Shown here: piece after piece, positions 45,571 to 55,676 of the stretch | How positions within the stretch are numbered: position 1 is the stretch's first letter | How the letters are laid out: each line of letters starts with the position of its first letter | Assembly (NCBI GenBank): GCA_038049695.1 | Contig: CP142456.1 | Location: forward strand, 17,326,501 to 17,390,500 | DNA: 64,000 bases | Direction: 5' to 3' | Source of the DNA: Cinnamomum chago | Lineage: Eukaryota > Streptophyta > Magnoliopsida > Laurales > Lauraceae | Translations under genes and position numbers: made by a program | The notes under the pieces: generated by a model | The model's database searches: none | What the model was told of the DNA's origin: nothing | Seen by the model: the letters and a program-made list of their open reading frames with translations, nothing else

Positions 45571-45829
45571 TATTGATCTGTACTCCTTGCCATTACCTGT
45601 CCTCAACTTCTTCACCTTCCTACCAGTCTGTTTCTCAACCATCTCCTTCCATGAAGAAGTTGAGGACATGTAATGGCAAGGAGTACAGATCAACAGAGTT
45701 TGTGAACTATTGCAAAGATCATGGCATAGTTCGGCATGACACAACTACAGAAACACCAAGGCAGCAAATGTTGCAGACTACTTGATAAATAGGTCTCCAC
45801 AAACAAATATTGGTTGCAAAACACCGGTT
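45571..45829. repeat. Fold-back integrase fragment at the left end of F
   Basis: The inverted copy (45571-45652) and the direct copy starting at 45653 share gaagttgaggaca and ggcaaggagtacagatcaa in opposite orientation. The direct copy then continues (TEFVNYCKDHGIV), skips part of the integrase, resumes at about 45763 (LINRSPQTNIGCKTP) and jumps at about 45830 into gag. Confidence 0.85.
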
Positions 45830-46146
45830 GACAATGCTGGTTCGGGTGAGGGTTTGGTAGTACAAAGAAGAACAAAAGACTCCAGTGGTAAGGGCAAACA
45901 TAGATCCAACAGGAAGAACATTGAATGCTATTATTGCCATAAGAAATGACACATTAGGAAAAACTGTCCCGAAAGGCAGAAAAAAGGGAAAGAAATAATA
46001 GAAGATTCGTCATCTGATGATTCAGTCAGTGTTGAAGATGAAAGATCAAATTATGTTTCCGATAATGTGCTTTCTGTGATTGAATATGGAATTCGTCGTC
46101 AGGATGAATGGATTCTTGATTCGAGTTGTTCCTACCACATGTGTCC
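45830..46146 (+). pseudogene. Copia F gag end, zinc knuckle and protease start
   Basis: Frame: [17 protein letters not shown], stop (TGA where E has Trp), HIRKNCPERQ, then WILDSSCSYHMC. The knuckle spacing after the His is the normal four residues here. The protease DSG is DSS. The reading continues in the same frame at 49419 (PNRDWFTT) once gypsy C and one tgtcc are removed. Confidence 0.85.
46142..46146. repeat. Target-site duplication TGTCC of gypsy C, left
   Basis: tgtcc here and at 49414-49418. Confidence 0.92.
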
Positions 46147-46218
46147 TGTCACGCCCCGAGCCCGAGACTGCACCCATCTCGAGGCGTGACAAACGCCCGC
46201 ATGGGGACTCGAGTCAAA

Positions 46219-46428
46219 CTCATTTTGTCTTACTAGCTGCGTAGACATAGCTTGTAGAATGTCTCTCAACCCTCCATCACCACCCAGAGGCGGTGGAGGT
46301 GGTGGTGGCAATTCTTCCTCTTTAACACGTTCATTCCCTACACCTTGAAGCTCAACAAAGAGAGTGCCCTCCGAATTTTGACTACTACTTGAGCCATTTC
46401 GTACGTTAGTAGCCCGACGAGGAGGCAT
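46219..46428 (-). pseudogene. Gypsy C gag, N-terminal 70 codons
   Basis: Starts MPPRRATNVRNG, the usual Tekay/CRM-type gag start (ATG at complement of 46426-46428), then a Gly/Glu/Pro-rich linker with seven Pro and GGLRDILQAMSTQLVRQNE. The frame then enters the 3' LTR. The longer upstream start at 46485 lies in the leader and is not preferred, because MPPRR is the conserved start. Confidence 0.85.
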
Positions 46429-46571
46429 TTTCTGAAAAACAATTGGGTTAGCACAGACAATTAAACAAACCCTATGAAAACCCAAAAGAATTAGTACACC
46501 TAAACGTCCTATCGTGTCTTCACATCGTGCCCTAAAGTTCTAAGTATTTTAAAACTCTTAGAACAACATAT

Positions 46572-46583
46572 GCTCTGATACCA
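46572..46583 (-). other. Gypsy C primer-binding site
   Basis: The minus strand reads TGGTATCAGAGC, 9 bp after the LTR end: an exact initiator tRNA-Met primer site. Confidence 0.93.
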
Positions 46584-46592
46584 ACTTACGTA

Positions 46593-49413
46593 TGTCACGC
46601 CCCGAGCCCGAGACTGCACCCATCTCGAGGCGCAGCAAACGTCCGCATGGGGATTCGAGTCAAACTCGATGACCCTTGTCCCCACGAACGGAATTCACCC
46701 ACAGGATTTCACGTGTGAGGTTTCAAATTTTCTATTCACCTATATAATTTCTGTCAAATAGATATCAAATCGTAATCCAACAACATCAAATGCATCAAGA
46801 TATAGAGCATAAGGTTCATGAGCATAGATTAAAGGTTCAAGTTTAAGTTCAAGAGATAGAAAGAGAAAGGAAGTACGTTAAGTTAATGTTTACAAGCCAT
46901 AGTCTAAACAAGTTTATAAACTATAACAAAAGATGTGGCAATCCAAGCCACAGTCCATGGGTCATTTTGCGTTCAATCTCAATGAGTAGATGTCTAGAAG
47001 ACATCATCAGAAGTCCATTCAGCTACGTAACAGGGAGATTCCTCCTCATCGTGGATATCGGGGTCAGTGGCATCGAGGTAGTCACCTGTAACGCCAAGTG
47101 CAGCACCATTAGACTAAGCTAAGCAAGATAAACATATATAAATCATATAACATGTAACAAATGAAATTTTTAGACAGATATAAATCACAGGAGGTCAAAG
47201 AATAATTACTAGGCAAATCGGAGCAAGAATAAGCATGAGACGTATGGATCAAAATTTTACAGGTATACACAATAACAGAACTAAATGGCACATCCACATT
47301 AGCTAAATTCTTTCAAATTAACCATGTAAACATGTATGTAAAGTGAGAGCAGAATACAGAACAGAACAGGGTGGTGCCACTAGGGGACAGAGGCCCAAAA
47401 CTCCCCATTGTGGACCTAGGGTGCTGGTCAACCCTTAGAATATAATCCCATCTGCAGAGGGCCAGAAGTATATACTAAACCCACACTTAGCCGGGTTCGA
47501 CTTAGATAGGGTCGAAGCCAAGTGGTGCCGACTCGCGGAATAAAAGTACAAATTAACAGAACATATACAGAACATATCATATCATAACTTAGAACTTATC
47601 AAGATGTAACGGATCAGAAGTAGAAACAGATATAATATAAACAAGTACATAAGAAAGATATACATAGCTAGACAGAAGTATGATCAAGTCATACGAGAGT
47701 ACTGGAAACGGAATGCAATGCATGAACATAAATCATAGACAAAATTAAGATATGAAACAAGCCAATCCTACGGTCTTGGGAACTCTCGGGGTCTTCACCG
47801 TCCAACTCAGTATAGTACTAAGGATTTCGGTGTTAGTGGCGTACAAAAAAACCCTTGACGTTACATAATTTGGGCACCGAATCCCTCAGTATAACACATT
47901 TGGTTCGGATCTCAATTTCGAAGAACACGAGGTCCCTTGTGGGTGCACGGTTGCTCAAACCGCATCCACATAATATACAAGTCCATTGGTCATGATAAAA
48001 TGTTCAAGGTATCCATCCTTAAGGTCCAACTATCAGGCCAATTAATCTAAACATACTACGGTTCAACGCTTGGCTCACGGTACCATCCGAAAGCCATAGT
48101 TTTTACTAAAATCCAATATCCACTTATTCCCTGAATTTCAAATCAATTATATGTATAGACCATTGGATTCTACACTTCAAGAGCTTTCTAACGATATGTG
48201 GAACTCCAAAAACAGACGTACATTTAAAAAGTTATGGCCATTTGAAGTTCTTACTATTGGGCCCAATGGGCCCATCCGCTCGAGCGGGCCAACACGCGCT
48301 CGAGCGGACAGTCCAGCACGCCCAAACAGCAAGCACAAGCGCTAGAGCGGGCAGTGCAGACTTCTGAATCCAAAATTTGGCTTTTCCTGTCCTCTTCCAA
48401 CCCATCCATTGCCTACTCCCAGCCTTCAAACAACATTGATACACAAAGATGAGCCTCCAAACATGCTCATAAACATCACCATTCAACCACATTTAAATTA
48501 ACAAAAGATCAATCCATTTAATATCAAAACATGTACAAAATTCATTTTTGAGCAGGGAAATGGGTGTCTAACATGATTGAACATATTCAAAGGATCAAAT
48601 AAAGAAGCATGCATACAATTATATAAGTTTAACTTGCCTTAAGGTGCTTAAATTCGAATCCTACACCAAATCAATCCCTCCTAGCAAAGTCAAGCTCTCC
48701 AAAGTAAAAACCCCAAAATGTAAGATCAAGAAGCAACCTAAAATGATGGAATGAGGGAGAAGAAGATGCATGCATGAGTTGTAACACCATCTCACTGATT
48801 TGAAGCAAAAGCAAGGGAAAGAATGAGAAATACTTACCAATGAAGAAGATGAAGCACACTTAAATGAAATGGAGACTTGGAGAAGATGGATAAGAAGATG
48901 AGGATGAAGATAGAGTCCACAAATCTCACATGCAAGGTCACTAACCATTCAATCTTGAGAAGCTCTTGGAAAAGAGATGAAGTAATAGAGAGGTAAGGAA
49001 GAGGATACTCAGCTGCAACTGAAGGGAGATCCGTTTGAAATGAGGAGAAAGAGGTTTTGAGTTGGGATTTCCTATAGTTGCATGCAAGTCCAGTAAGGGA
49101 CTGAAATTTTCAAAAAGGGACTTAGGTTGGAAAAATGGGCTAGAAATGGGTCAAGATGGATCCGAATCCATTGGGTCAAAACATGAAAATATATCAAAGC
49201 CCATGCTATGCTTTATGCAATGCTCTAAAAATCCATAAAATTCTAAATACACACAAAAGCCGAAAACACTCCAAAAGTCATAGTCTACCTAGTCCATGGT
49301 CAAACCCAACTAATTCTACCTAATCAAGCCCAATTACATTCGAAACATCCATCAAGCTACTAATCTAAGTTAATTAACTCTAAATCAGAATTAAGGTGGG
49401 TCGGTGAGTTACA
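46593..49413 (-). repeat. Gypsy C 5' LTR, 2821 bp
   Basis: Aligns along its length with A and B. Its last 72 bp match 46147-46218 with about four differences. Confidence 0.9.
48276..48350. repeat. Palindrome array with CGCTCGAGCG core in LTR C
   Basis: ccgctcgagcgg (48276-48287), gcgctcgagcgg (48296-48307) and gcgctagagcgg (48339-48350), at the place matching 26078-26174 in A. Confidence 0.87.
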
Positions 49414-49418
49414 TGTCC

Positions 49419-50778
49419 CAATAGGGATTGGTTTACCACTTATAGAGAAATCGACAGTGGTAGTGTCTTGCTGGGCAACAATGTTGCATGTAAGACGGTT
49501 GGGATCGGAACAGTGAAAATCAAGATGCATGATGGAATCGTCAGAACATTAGCAGAGGTTCGGCATGTTCCTGATCTGAAAAAGAATCTTGTTTCTCTTG
49601 GTGCCTTGGACTCCGACGGTTGTAAGTTCTCAGCTGAAGGTGGACTTATGAAGGTTGTGAAAGGTGCTCTGATTCTTATGCGAGGCAATAGAGTTGGAAA
49701 CTTGTATGTTTTGTTCGGAAATACTGTTATAGGTGGAGCTGCAATGTCTTCCTCAAATGACCATGAATCTATCTCAACGCGCTTATGGCACTTGCGCCTA
49801 GGTCACATGAGTGAGAAGGGATTGACAATACTGAGCAATCGGAATTTGCTATGTGGCACGAAGATAGGCAAGTTGGATTTCTGTGAGAGATGCATCTTTG
49901 GAAAGCATCGAAAGGTCAATTTCGACACAGGTACTCATTGCACGAAAGGTATCCTTGATTATGTTCATTCAGATGTATGGGGGCCTTCGAAGGTTTACTC
50001 CAAGGGCGGGTCCCGGTTTATGCCGACTTTTATTTATGATTATTCAAGGAAAGTTTGGGTTTATACCCTGAAGACGAATGATCAAACCTTTGTTACATTC
50101 AAGCGATGGAAGGAGATGGTTGAGAAACAGACTGGCAGGAAGGTGAAGAAGTTGAGGACAGGTAATGGCAAGGAGTACAGATCAACAGAGTTTGTGAACT
50201 ATTGCAAAGATCATGGCATAGTTCGGCATGACACCACTACAGAAACTCCAGAGCAGAATGGAGTTGCAAAGAGAATGAACAGAACGATCTTGGAGAGAGC
50301 TCGTTGTATGTTGTTTACTGCAGGATTGTCCAAAGACTTTTGGGCTGAGGCGACAAATGTTGCAGGCTACTTGATAAATAGGTCTCCACAAACAAATATT
50401 GGTTGCAAAACACCGGAAGAAATGTGGTTAGGTAATCCAGCTGATTATTCTAACTTGAGGATCTTCGGTTGCCCAGCTTATGCTCGCGTGAAAACCGATA
50501 AGTTAGAATCAAGGGCTGTGAAGTGCATCTTGGTGGGATATGCTTCTAGGGTGAAAGGATACAAGTTGTGGTGTACCGATCAGGATTCACCCAGATTTAT
50601 CATCAACAGGGATGTTACATTTCATGAGGATGATTTACTCGAAGTGAGAAAGCAGGTAGAGGAGACAAAAGTAGGTAGCAGCGGTGACACCATTCAGGTG
50701 GAGTTAGACATCCTAGTGAGGAAGGAGAGTGCATCCGGCTTTTCCCGGGATACAGAGGATAGTCAGACTGTGCAGTAG
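49419..50778 (+). pseudogene. Copia F protease end and integrase
   Basis: Continues from 46146 ([12 protein letters not shown]), then an open frame to a TAG at 50776: HHCC region (LWHLRLGHMSEKGL, CERC), first Asp (VHSDVWGP), TGNGKEY where TDNGGEY is expected and GVAKRMNRT where GVAERMNRT is expected, then FGCPAYARVK, CILVGYASRVKGYKLW and NRDVTFHED. It has the same two catalytic losses as E, at the same positions. Confidence 0.92.
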
Positions 50779-51240
50779 ATGCAGTGGATAGAGCCGCAGA
50801 TGCCGCAGACGGGTAGACCGCAGAGAGAAAGAAAACCGCCGGTTAGATACGGTTTTGAAGATATGACGATGTACGCGTGACATCAGACAGTGGTCGTGAT
50901 GATATGGTTGCATACGTATTGACGAATGAGTCTCTTGAATTAATGGAAGGGCTGGAAAGTAGTCGACATGCAACAACTATAACTGAAGAGATTGAGTCTC
51001 TTGATGGGGAAGATCAGGCCATCGGATGCAAGCGGTTCTACGAGGAAGAGGAAAGAGCTTCTTGTGCAGGTAGAGTGCAGACAAAGGTTCCTGATCATGT
51101 ATGCAATTCGAAGAAATCATTGTACGGGTCAAAGCAAGCTTCTAGACAATGGTACAAGCGATTTGGTGCATTCATGAAGGAATGGGTTAAATTCAAGTTC
51201 AAGCATTGCTTGGACTTGATTGGTGTATTTGGTACCTGAG
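50779..51240 (+). pseudogene. Copia F linker and RT remnant
   Basis: After a TAG and a frameshift (GRPQRERKPPVRYGFEDM, then a break near 50877), the frame 50877-51239 encodes EEIESLDGEDQAIGCKRFYE directly joined to KKSLYGSKQASRQWYKRFGAFM and ends in the same C-terminal words as E (CLDLIGV). The RT deletion is identical in position to that of E. Confidence 0.88.
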
Positions 51241-51306
51241 TGCCCTCAGGGGCAGGTGGAGACGGTGAGACGTGTTTTATGCTTGAGGATCAGCTTCAAT
51301 GTTCGC

Positions 51307-51631
51307 CAAGGTGGAGATTTGTTAATTAGTATGGCTCACTATTAATTAGTAAGTCTTGGTTAACCGGGCTCCTGGATTGCCCAAGTTGTACTTTGATTAG
51401 AAGTAGGCCTATTATAGTAAGTCTACTGTGATTAGAAGTAGGGTTTGTGTGTAACAGGATTTGGGGCTGATATTATAAATAGAGACTCAAAGTCTCTAGG
51501 ATGTACACAACTATTCTGATTGCATAGTGATTCTTCTGTCTTCCCCGTGGACGTAGGCCAAAAGCCGAATTACGTAATTCTCGTGTTCTTAGTGCGTGAT
51601 TGTTCTCTTCTCGTAGCCCTAGATCACAATA
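51307..51631 (+). repeat. Copia F polypurine tract and 3' LTR
   Basis: CAAGGTGGAGATT (51307-51319) then TGTTAATTAGTATGGC...CTAGATCACAATA (51320-51631, 312 bp), homologous to the E LTR; the terminal CA of E is TA here. Confidence 0.88.
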
Positions 51632-51636
51632 GAACT

Positions 51637-52370
51637 GTTTTTCTTAAGCTGGAAAATTGCCTCTTTGATCTCCTGGGAAGAGTGGCTATGAGAAGCTTAT
51701 TATGGTCAGGGGAGACAGAGGGCCCTGCCTTCTCAAAAAGGGTTTCATTAATGTGCCCTGGAGAGGACTTCAGAAGGTTGGAGAAGAATATAATTGCTTG
51801 GTCTCTTGTTTGCACTTCCTCATCAAAAAGCATGCCACCCACAGAGTTGTTGTCTATCCTATTTCGGATACCTCTAGGTTTCGCAGAGAGGTGAAAAAAG
51901 GTTGTATTCCTATCTCCATCTTGCAGCCATCTAATTTTAGATCTTTGTTTCCAAAGTATTGACTCATCATTGAGCCAATTGTGGAGATCAAATTTGGCTG
52001 AATTAAGTTCCAAAAGGATGGAATCACAGGGGCTATCATCAAAAGCAGTTTGAAGATCCATCACCATTTTGGACGAGTTGATGGAGGGTAAAGGGCCAGG
52101 GTTAAGATTTGGGGTCTGAACAGAGGTCGAGTTTGCTGGAAGGAGGGTTTTGATTTTAGGGCCCAACTGAGAGCCGGGATTTTGAGGGTAGGAAGCTACT
52201 TGATTCAGAGGATTAGCGCATGGAGTGGTTTGATTGGGGACAAGGTTGGTAGGAGAAGTGGTAGACTGAGCGAAAAGAGAGACGTTTGACTCAGAAGGGG
52301 TTGTGGGCAAAGACAGAGGGATTGAGGGAGGGGGCGGAAGGAAATGGGGGAAATCCGCAACAGACAACAT
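51637..52370 (-). pseudogene. LINE G pre-RT region fused to a Pro-rich segment
   Basis: The frame starts with a Pro/Ser-rich stretch (about residues 1-110) and passes into EE-less ILWKQRSKIRWLQDGDRNTTFFH, the conserved block before the LINE RT (QKSRxxWLxxGDxNTxFFH). No endonuclease motif is present upstream. The Pro-rich part may be ORF1 joined to ORF2 by a deletion; that is inference. Confidence 0.75.
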
Positions 52371-52378
52371 TCATGCGG

Positions 52379-53890
52379 ATGACTTGATCACAAAATTTGA
52401 AATGAAATCCTCAATTTTATTCAATCTGCATAAAAAAAAAAGCAAGATCAACATATGATTTTAAATGTCATATTTTTTGGCTGAAAAAAAAAAAAACATA
52501 TAGCAACATCAACGTTCAAGAAATATCTTTTTTCTTTTGACACATGCATAAACAATGAAGAATAAAAAAGCTTTGCTTGAAAACATGCTACAGAACCAGA
52601 AAAATTGACCCAGATGATAGCAGACTGCCATGGAGACTTGCTCACATTGTTAACAAGACAAGGAACACATCATCTTCTATCAAGGAAGTTGAGTGATGTG
52701 CCAAACAGAGTAGCTTAATAACAATCAGCTAGATCTAATTTCCTCATAGGAAATGAAATGCCAAATCAAAAGCAAAAGCACATATACTGATTGGTTAATA
52801 GTTAAAGAAATTAGAAAAAGAAAAGGGCACACCTGATGTAGTTGAGGAAACTGCGAGGAGAGAAAGGGATGCTGCGATTGAGATGAGAGAGGACTGCAGA
52901 CCGAAGGAAAAAGAAAAGAAAAATAATGAGAAGAAAAGAAAGAGAAGAGAAGAAAGGACTAGGCTTCCTCAGTCCATCTACAATCCCTCTGTATAGCCAT
53001 CTTTCATCAATGATTTTGGAAAGGAATATATGTTCATGACAGTAGGTTAGGGGTAGTGGTGCTATTGGTTCAGATGGAAAACTCAAAATCCATGATATAT
53101 TCTTGCACAACTTATCTATCATGCTCCTGTTCTCCTAAAAGCTTCTAACATGTTGGCTTGTTGACCTCTCTATTTCTTTTTGAACCTCTCCAATCAGATC
53201 TCCATCTCCATAGCTTAGTCAACTTCATTATATTAACCAAGTGCATCTACCACATTCTCTAGACACAAGCAAAATGAACAATAACAATTACAAAGAACAG
53301 AAAAAAGATCCTTATACAATTGTAACAGTTTCTTATGTTCCTCTGTTACTTAAAAAAGCTTCCAATGATTCCAAGCACCACAGTCCAAACCCATAAATGC
53401 AAAAGCAAAATAAAAATCATATCCTCAAAAAATCCAAATCCAAATCCAAATACAATTGCAACATGTTTCCTTCCAAACATTATAAATAATACAAGCATAT
53501 TTACCAAAAAAATACAAGCCCATCTACAAGAAGATGGTGGAAAAGAAGAAGGGAAACAAAAAGATAAGAGAGACAAAAGGAGGCATATGGAGTTGAAAAG
53601 GATATAGAAGTGGAGGTGGAAGTGGTGGGAATTGTACTTCCTGCTCTGCCTACTCTAAGATCTCTAAGACCCATGTGTGAAGGAGCAAGAGCAGGGCCTT
53701 CCACAACTATTGCAAAACCACCCATCATCATCAACATTAAGAGAATCATTCCTAGAGACAAACCAAAGAAGATGTACTCATTTTTCTCGTCTTCTGTTTT
53801 TTAAAGAGTGAATTGAAGACAAGGAAGGAGATGCCACTATCATCATGAATGAAAGAAGGCATTTGCTATTGCATTTCTAACTTTTGACAT
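52379..53890. other. Unassigned DNA; possible short secreted-peptide frame
   Basis: No recognised family. On the minus strand 53501-53761 has a hydrophobic start (MILLMLMMMGGFAIVVEGPA) followed by a Ser/Thr-rich part, which could be a small secreted protein, but the frame is on a low-complexity background and lacks support from conservation. Confidence 0.3.
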
Positions 53891-53979
53891 CTCCATCTGT
53901 TCTGTAATATCGACCACTACGTTGGTGTCGGAGATGCCACTATCATCATTATCAATTGCCTCTAAAGATATGTCTTCAT

Positions 53980-55132
53980 TCTCGTACTATATAAAGAGTG
54001 CATCTGCAATAGCCTCTTTTCTGTTAAAGTTGTGTACAGTCATTGCAGCGACTACTATACTCCTTTGTACACAAAATGAGTAGGGAGGTATCCTTTTTAA
54101 AATTGGGAAACGAGCTTTCAATACTCCAAAAGAACGTTCTATTACATTCCTTAAAGATGATTGAACATCATTGAAATGTTCATTCTTATTTCGAGGACGA
54201 CCACCGACCTTAAAATCTAATAGCCAATACCGAACATTACGGTATGGAGCAAGAAAACCACACATATTCGTAAATCCAGCGTCAACAATATAATATTTAC
54301 CTGAACAGAGAAAATATATATTAAGATAAAAAGTGTAATATGATTTATAATTGACTAATCATTAAGTACCTGGAGGGGCATATGGAAAATTCAGATTTGG
54401 TTTATAGACAGTATCCAATAAAATACGTGAATCATGTGCAGTGCCTTCCCAACCAGCAATAACGAAAGTAAACAGCATGTCAAATGAGCAAGCCACTATA
54501 ATATTTTGTTGGCATTCTCCTTTCCTTCCTCTATAAGGAACTTGGTTCTCAACGGGGATCACAACATTTATGAGTGTACTATCTATTGCCCCAACATAAT
54601 CCTTCCGAAAAAGAAATCAACATAAGATTTAAAAAAAAAGCTTACTTTATTGATAAATAATTGCAAATATAATTAAGGGTAGGATTATACCTAAAAATAT
54701 CTCCTTAAGCATTTGGTCGTATGAAGGTGGCTTTATAATATCCATTGAGAGGTGAGTCATTTCTGCTAAAATTGCATGAAAGTGACGATCGATAGTTTCA
54801 CCTGAGTGTTGAAATATATCTTGCAAAATTCTATTCCTATGATTTTGCCCAACTGTCATTAAAAATATAGCCACTTGCTCCTCTACTGAAACAAATTGAC
54901 TATCTTCAAGTAGCCTTTTCTATCGTCAAACCACACACAATCACAAGAAAACATGTTTTTTCATACACAGTAGCTCCAAAAATACTCTTCGATTAGCTTC
55001 CAAAATGCCCCGAAAGAAAATATGGCCTGATAAAATTGAAGTCCTACATGGCTCCTTCGATATGTACATCCCTCGCTTCTTTACAAGTGATAAAGCAAGA
55101 AGTGCTATTACTTTCCGTTTCCTTGGTGTCAT
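53980..55132 (-). pseudogene. PIF/Harbinger transposase (DDE_4 type), inactive
   Basis: In order: an N-terminal part (RRVFLELLCMKKHVFL), then three in-frame stops within about 40 bp (near 54905-54940), VEEQVAIFLMTVGQNHRNR, GETIDRHFHAIL, then GAIDST with the first catalytic Asp (usual form GAIDGTHI), PYRGRKGECQQN, AGWEGTAHDSRIL with the second Asp, YYIVDAGF, GFLAPYRNVRYWL and the ERSFGVLKARFPIL block with the Glu. A clean GT-AG intron (complement of 54301-54369) joins PPG to GKYYIVDAGF; another probable intron lies at about 54602-54690. The family excises and inserts at TTA/TAA sites, the target used by the MITEs in this window. The stops make this copy dead. Confidence 0.88.
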
Positions 55133-55134
55133 AA

Positions 55135-55530
55135 TCTCCTACATTCATTCCATCCAACAATAAAAAAAATAAAAAAAAAGGAAAACCAAAAGCTCATACA
55201 TTCATTCCATCCCATAATAAAAAAGAAAATCATAAGCTCCTACATTCATTCTCATAATAAAAAAGAAAACCATAAGTTCCTGAATTCATTTCATCTCACA
55301 ATAAAAAAGAAAACCATAAATTCCTACACTCATTCCATCTCAAAATAACAAATAAAATCTTAAGTTAATTCCTACATTCATTCCATCTCACAATAACAAA
55401 GAAAATCATAAGTTCCTACATTCATATCATCTCATAATAAAAAAGAAACTCATAAGCTCTTACATTCATTTCATCTCATAACAAAAAAGAAAATCATAAG
55501 TTCATATATTCATTCAACCCCACAATAATA
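55135..55530. repeat. Tandem repeat between the two Harbinger genes
   Basis: About nine degenerate units of 42-55 bp, each with cctacattcattccatctca, then aataaaaaagaaaatcataag. It lies between transposase and ORF1. Confidence 0.85.
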
Positions 55531-55676
55531 AAAACTCCAAAAAAAAAAAAAAAACCTAGAATATTTACATTCATTCCATAATCCCCCCAATTAAAAAAAA
55601 AGATAATAAATGAAAGCTACAAAAGTGATGAGTCATGTGTTCTATCATTCATCCCATAATACTCACATAAAACTCA

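Larger units (their letters stand above)
46147..49413 (-). mobile_element. Ty3/gypsy (Tekay-like) element C with internal deletion
   Basis: Minus strand. The 5' LTR is complete (46593-49413, 2821 bp, TGTAACTCACC...GGGGCGTGACA), followed by a 9-bp spacer, the primer site, an untranslated leader, the first 70 codons of gag and then directly the last 72 bp of the 3' LTR (46147-46218). Everything from gag codon 71 to near the LTR end is gone. The 5-bp duplication is perfect. C is the member that identifies LTRs A and B. Confidence 0.92.
45571..51631 (+). mobile_element. Rearranged copia element F (E family), lacking its 5' LTR
   Basis: A relative of E inserted in LINE G, itself split by gypsy C (46147-49413). 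Order on the plus strand: 82 bp of integrase inverted (45571-45652), a direct integrase piece with an internal deletion (45653-45829), the gag C-terminus and protease (45830-46146), after C the protease end and integrase (49419-50778), RT remnant, polypurine tract and 3' LTR (51320-51631). The 5' LTR, primer site and gag N-terminus are absent, yet a 5-bp duplication flanks it. Confidence 0.85.
41581..52378 (-). mobile_element. L1-type LINE G, broken by two LTR insertions
   Basis: Minus-strand LINE of about 3.1 kb once nested elements are removed. From 3' to 5': the end TTTAGCAAAAAA (complement of about 41581-41592), a 3' part up to 41951, solo LTR L, zf-RVT and RT coding sequence to 45570, copia F (with gypsy C inside), then the pre-RT region at 51637-52370. 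Removal of F and one gaact joins the frame at SSPGLDGF. Frameshifts and lack of the endonuclease make it dead. Its right boundary is approximate and no TSD was recognised. Confidence 0.82.

Noticed and set aside
48232-48492. 86-codon ORF in LTR C
   Set aside because: It spans the palindrome array of the LTR; no relation to a protein family and not kept in A or B.
53501-53761. Small secreted peptide gene
   Set aside because: A hydrophobic start alone is weak evidence; the rest is Ser/Thr-rich low complexity and I recognise no conserved motif. Kept only as a remark in the region entry.
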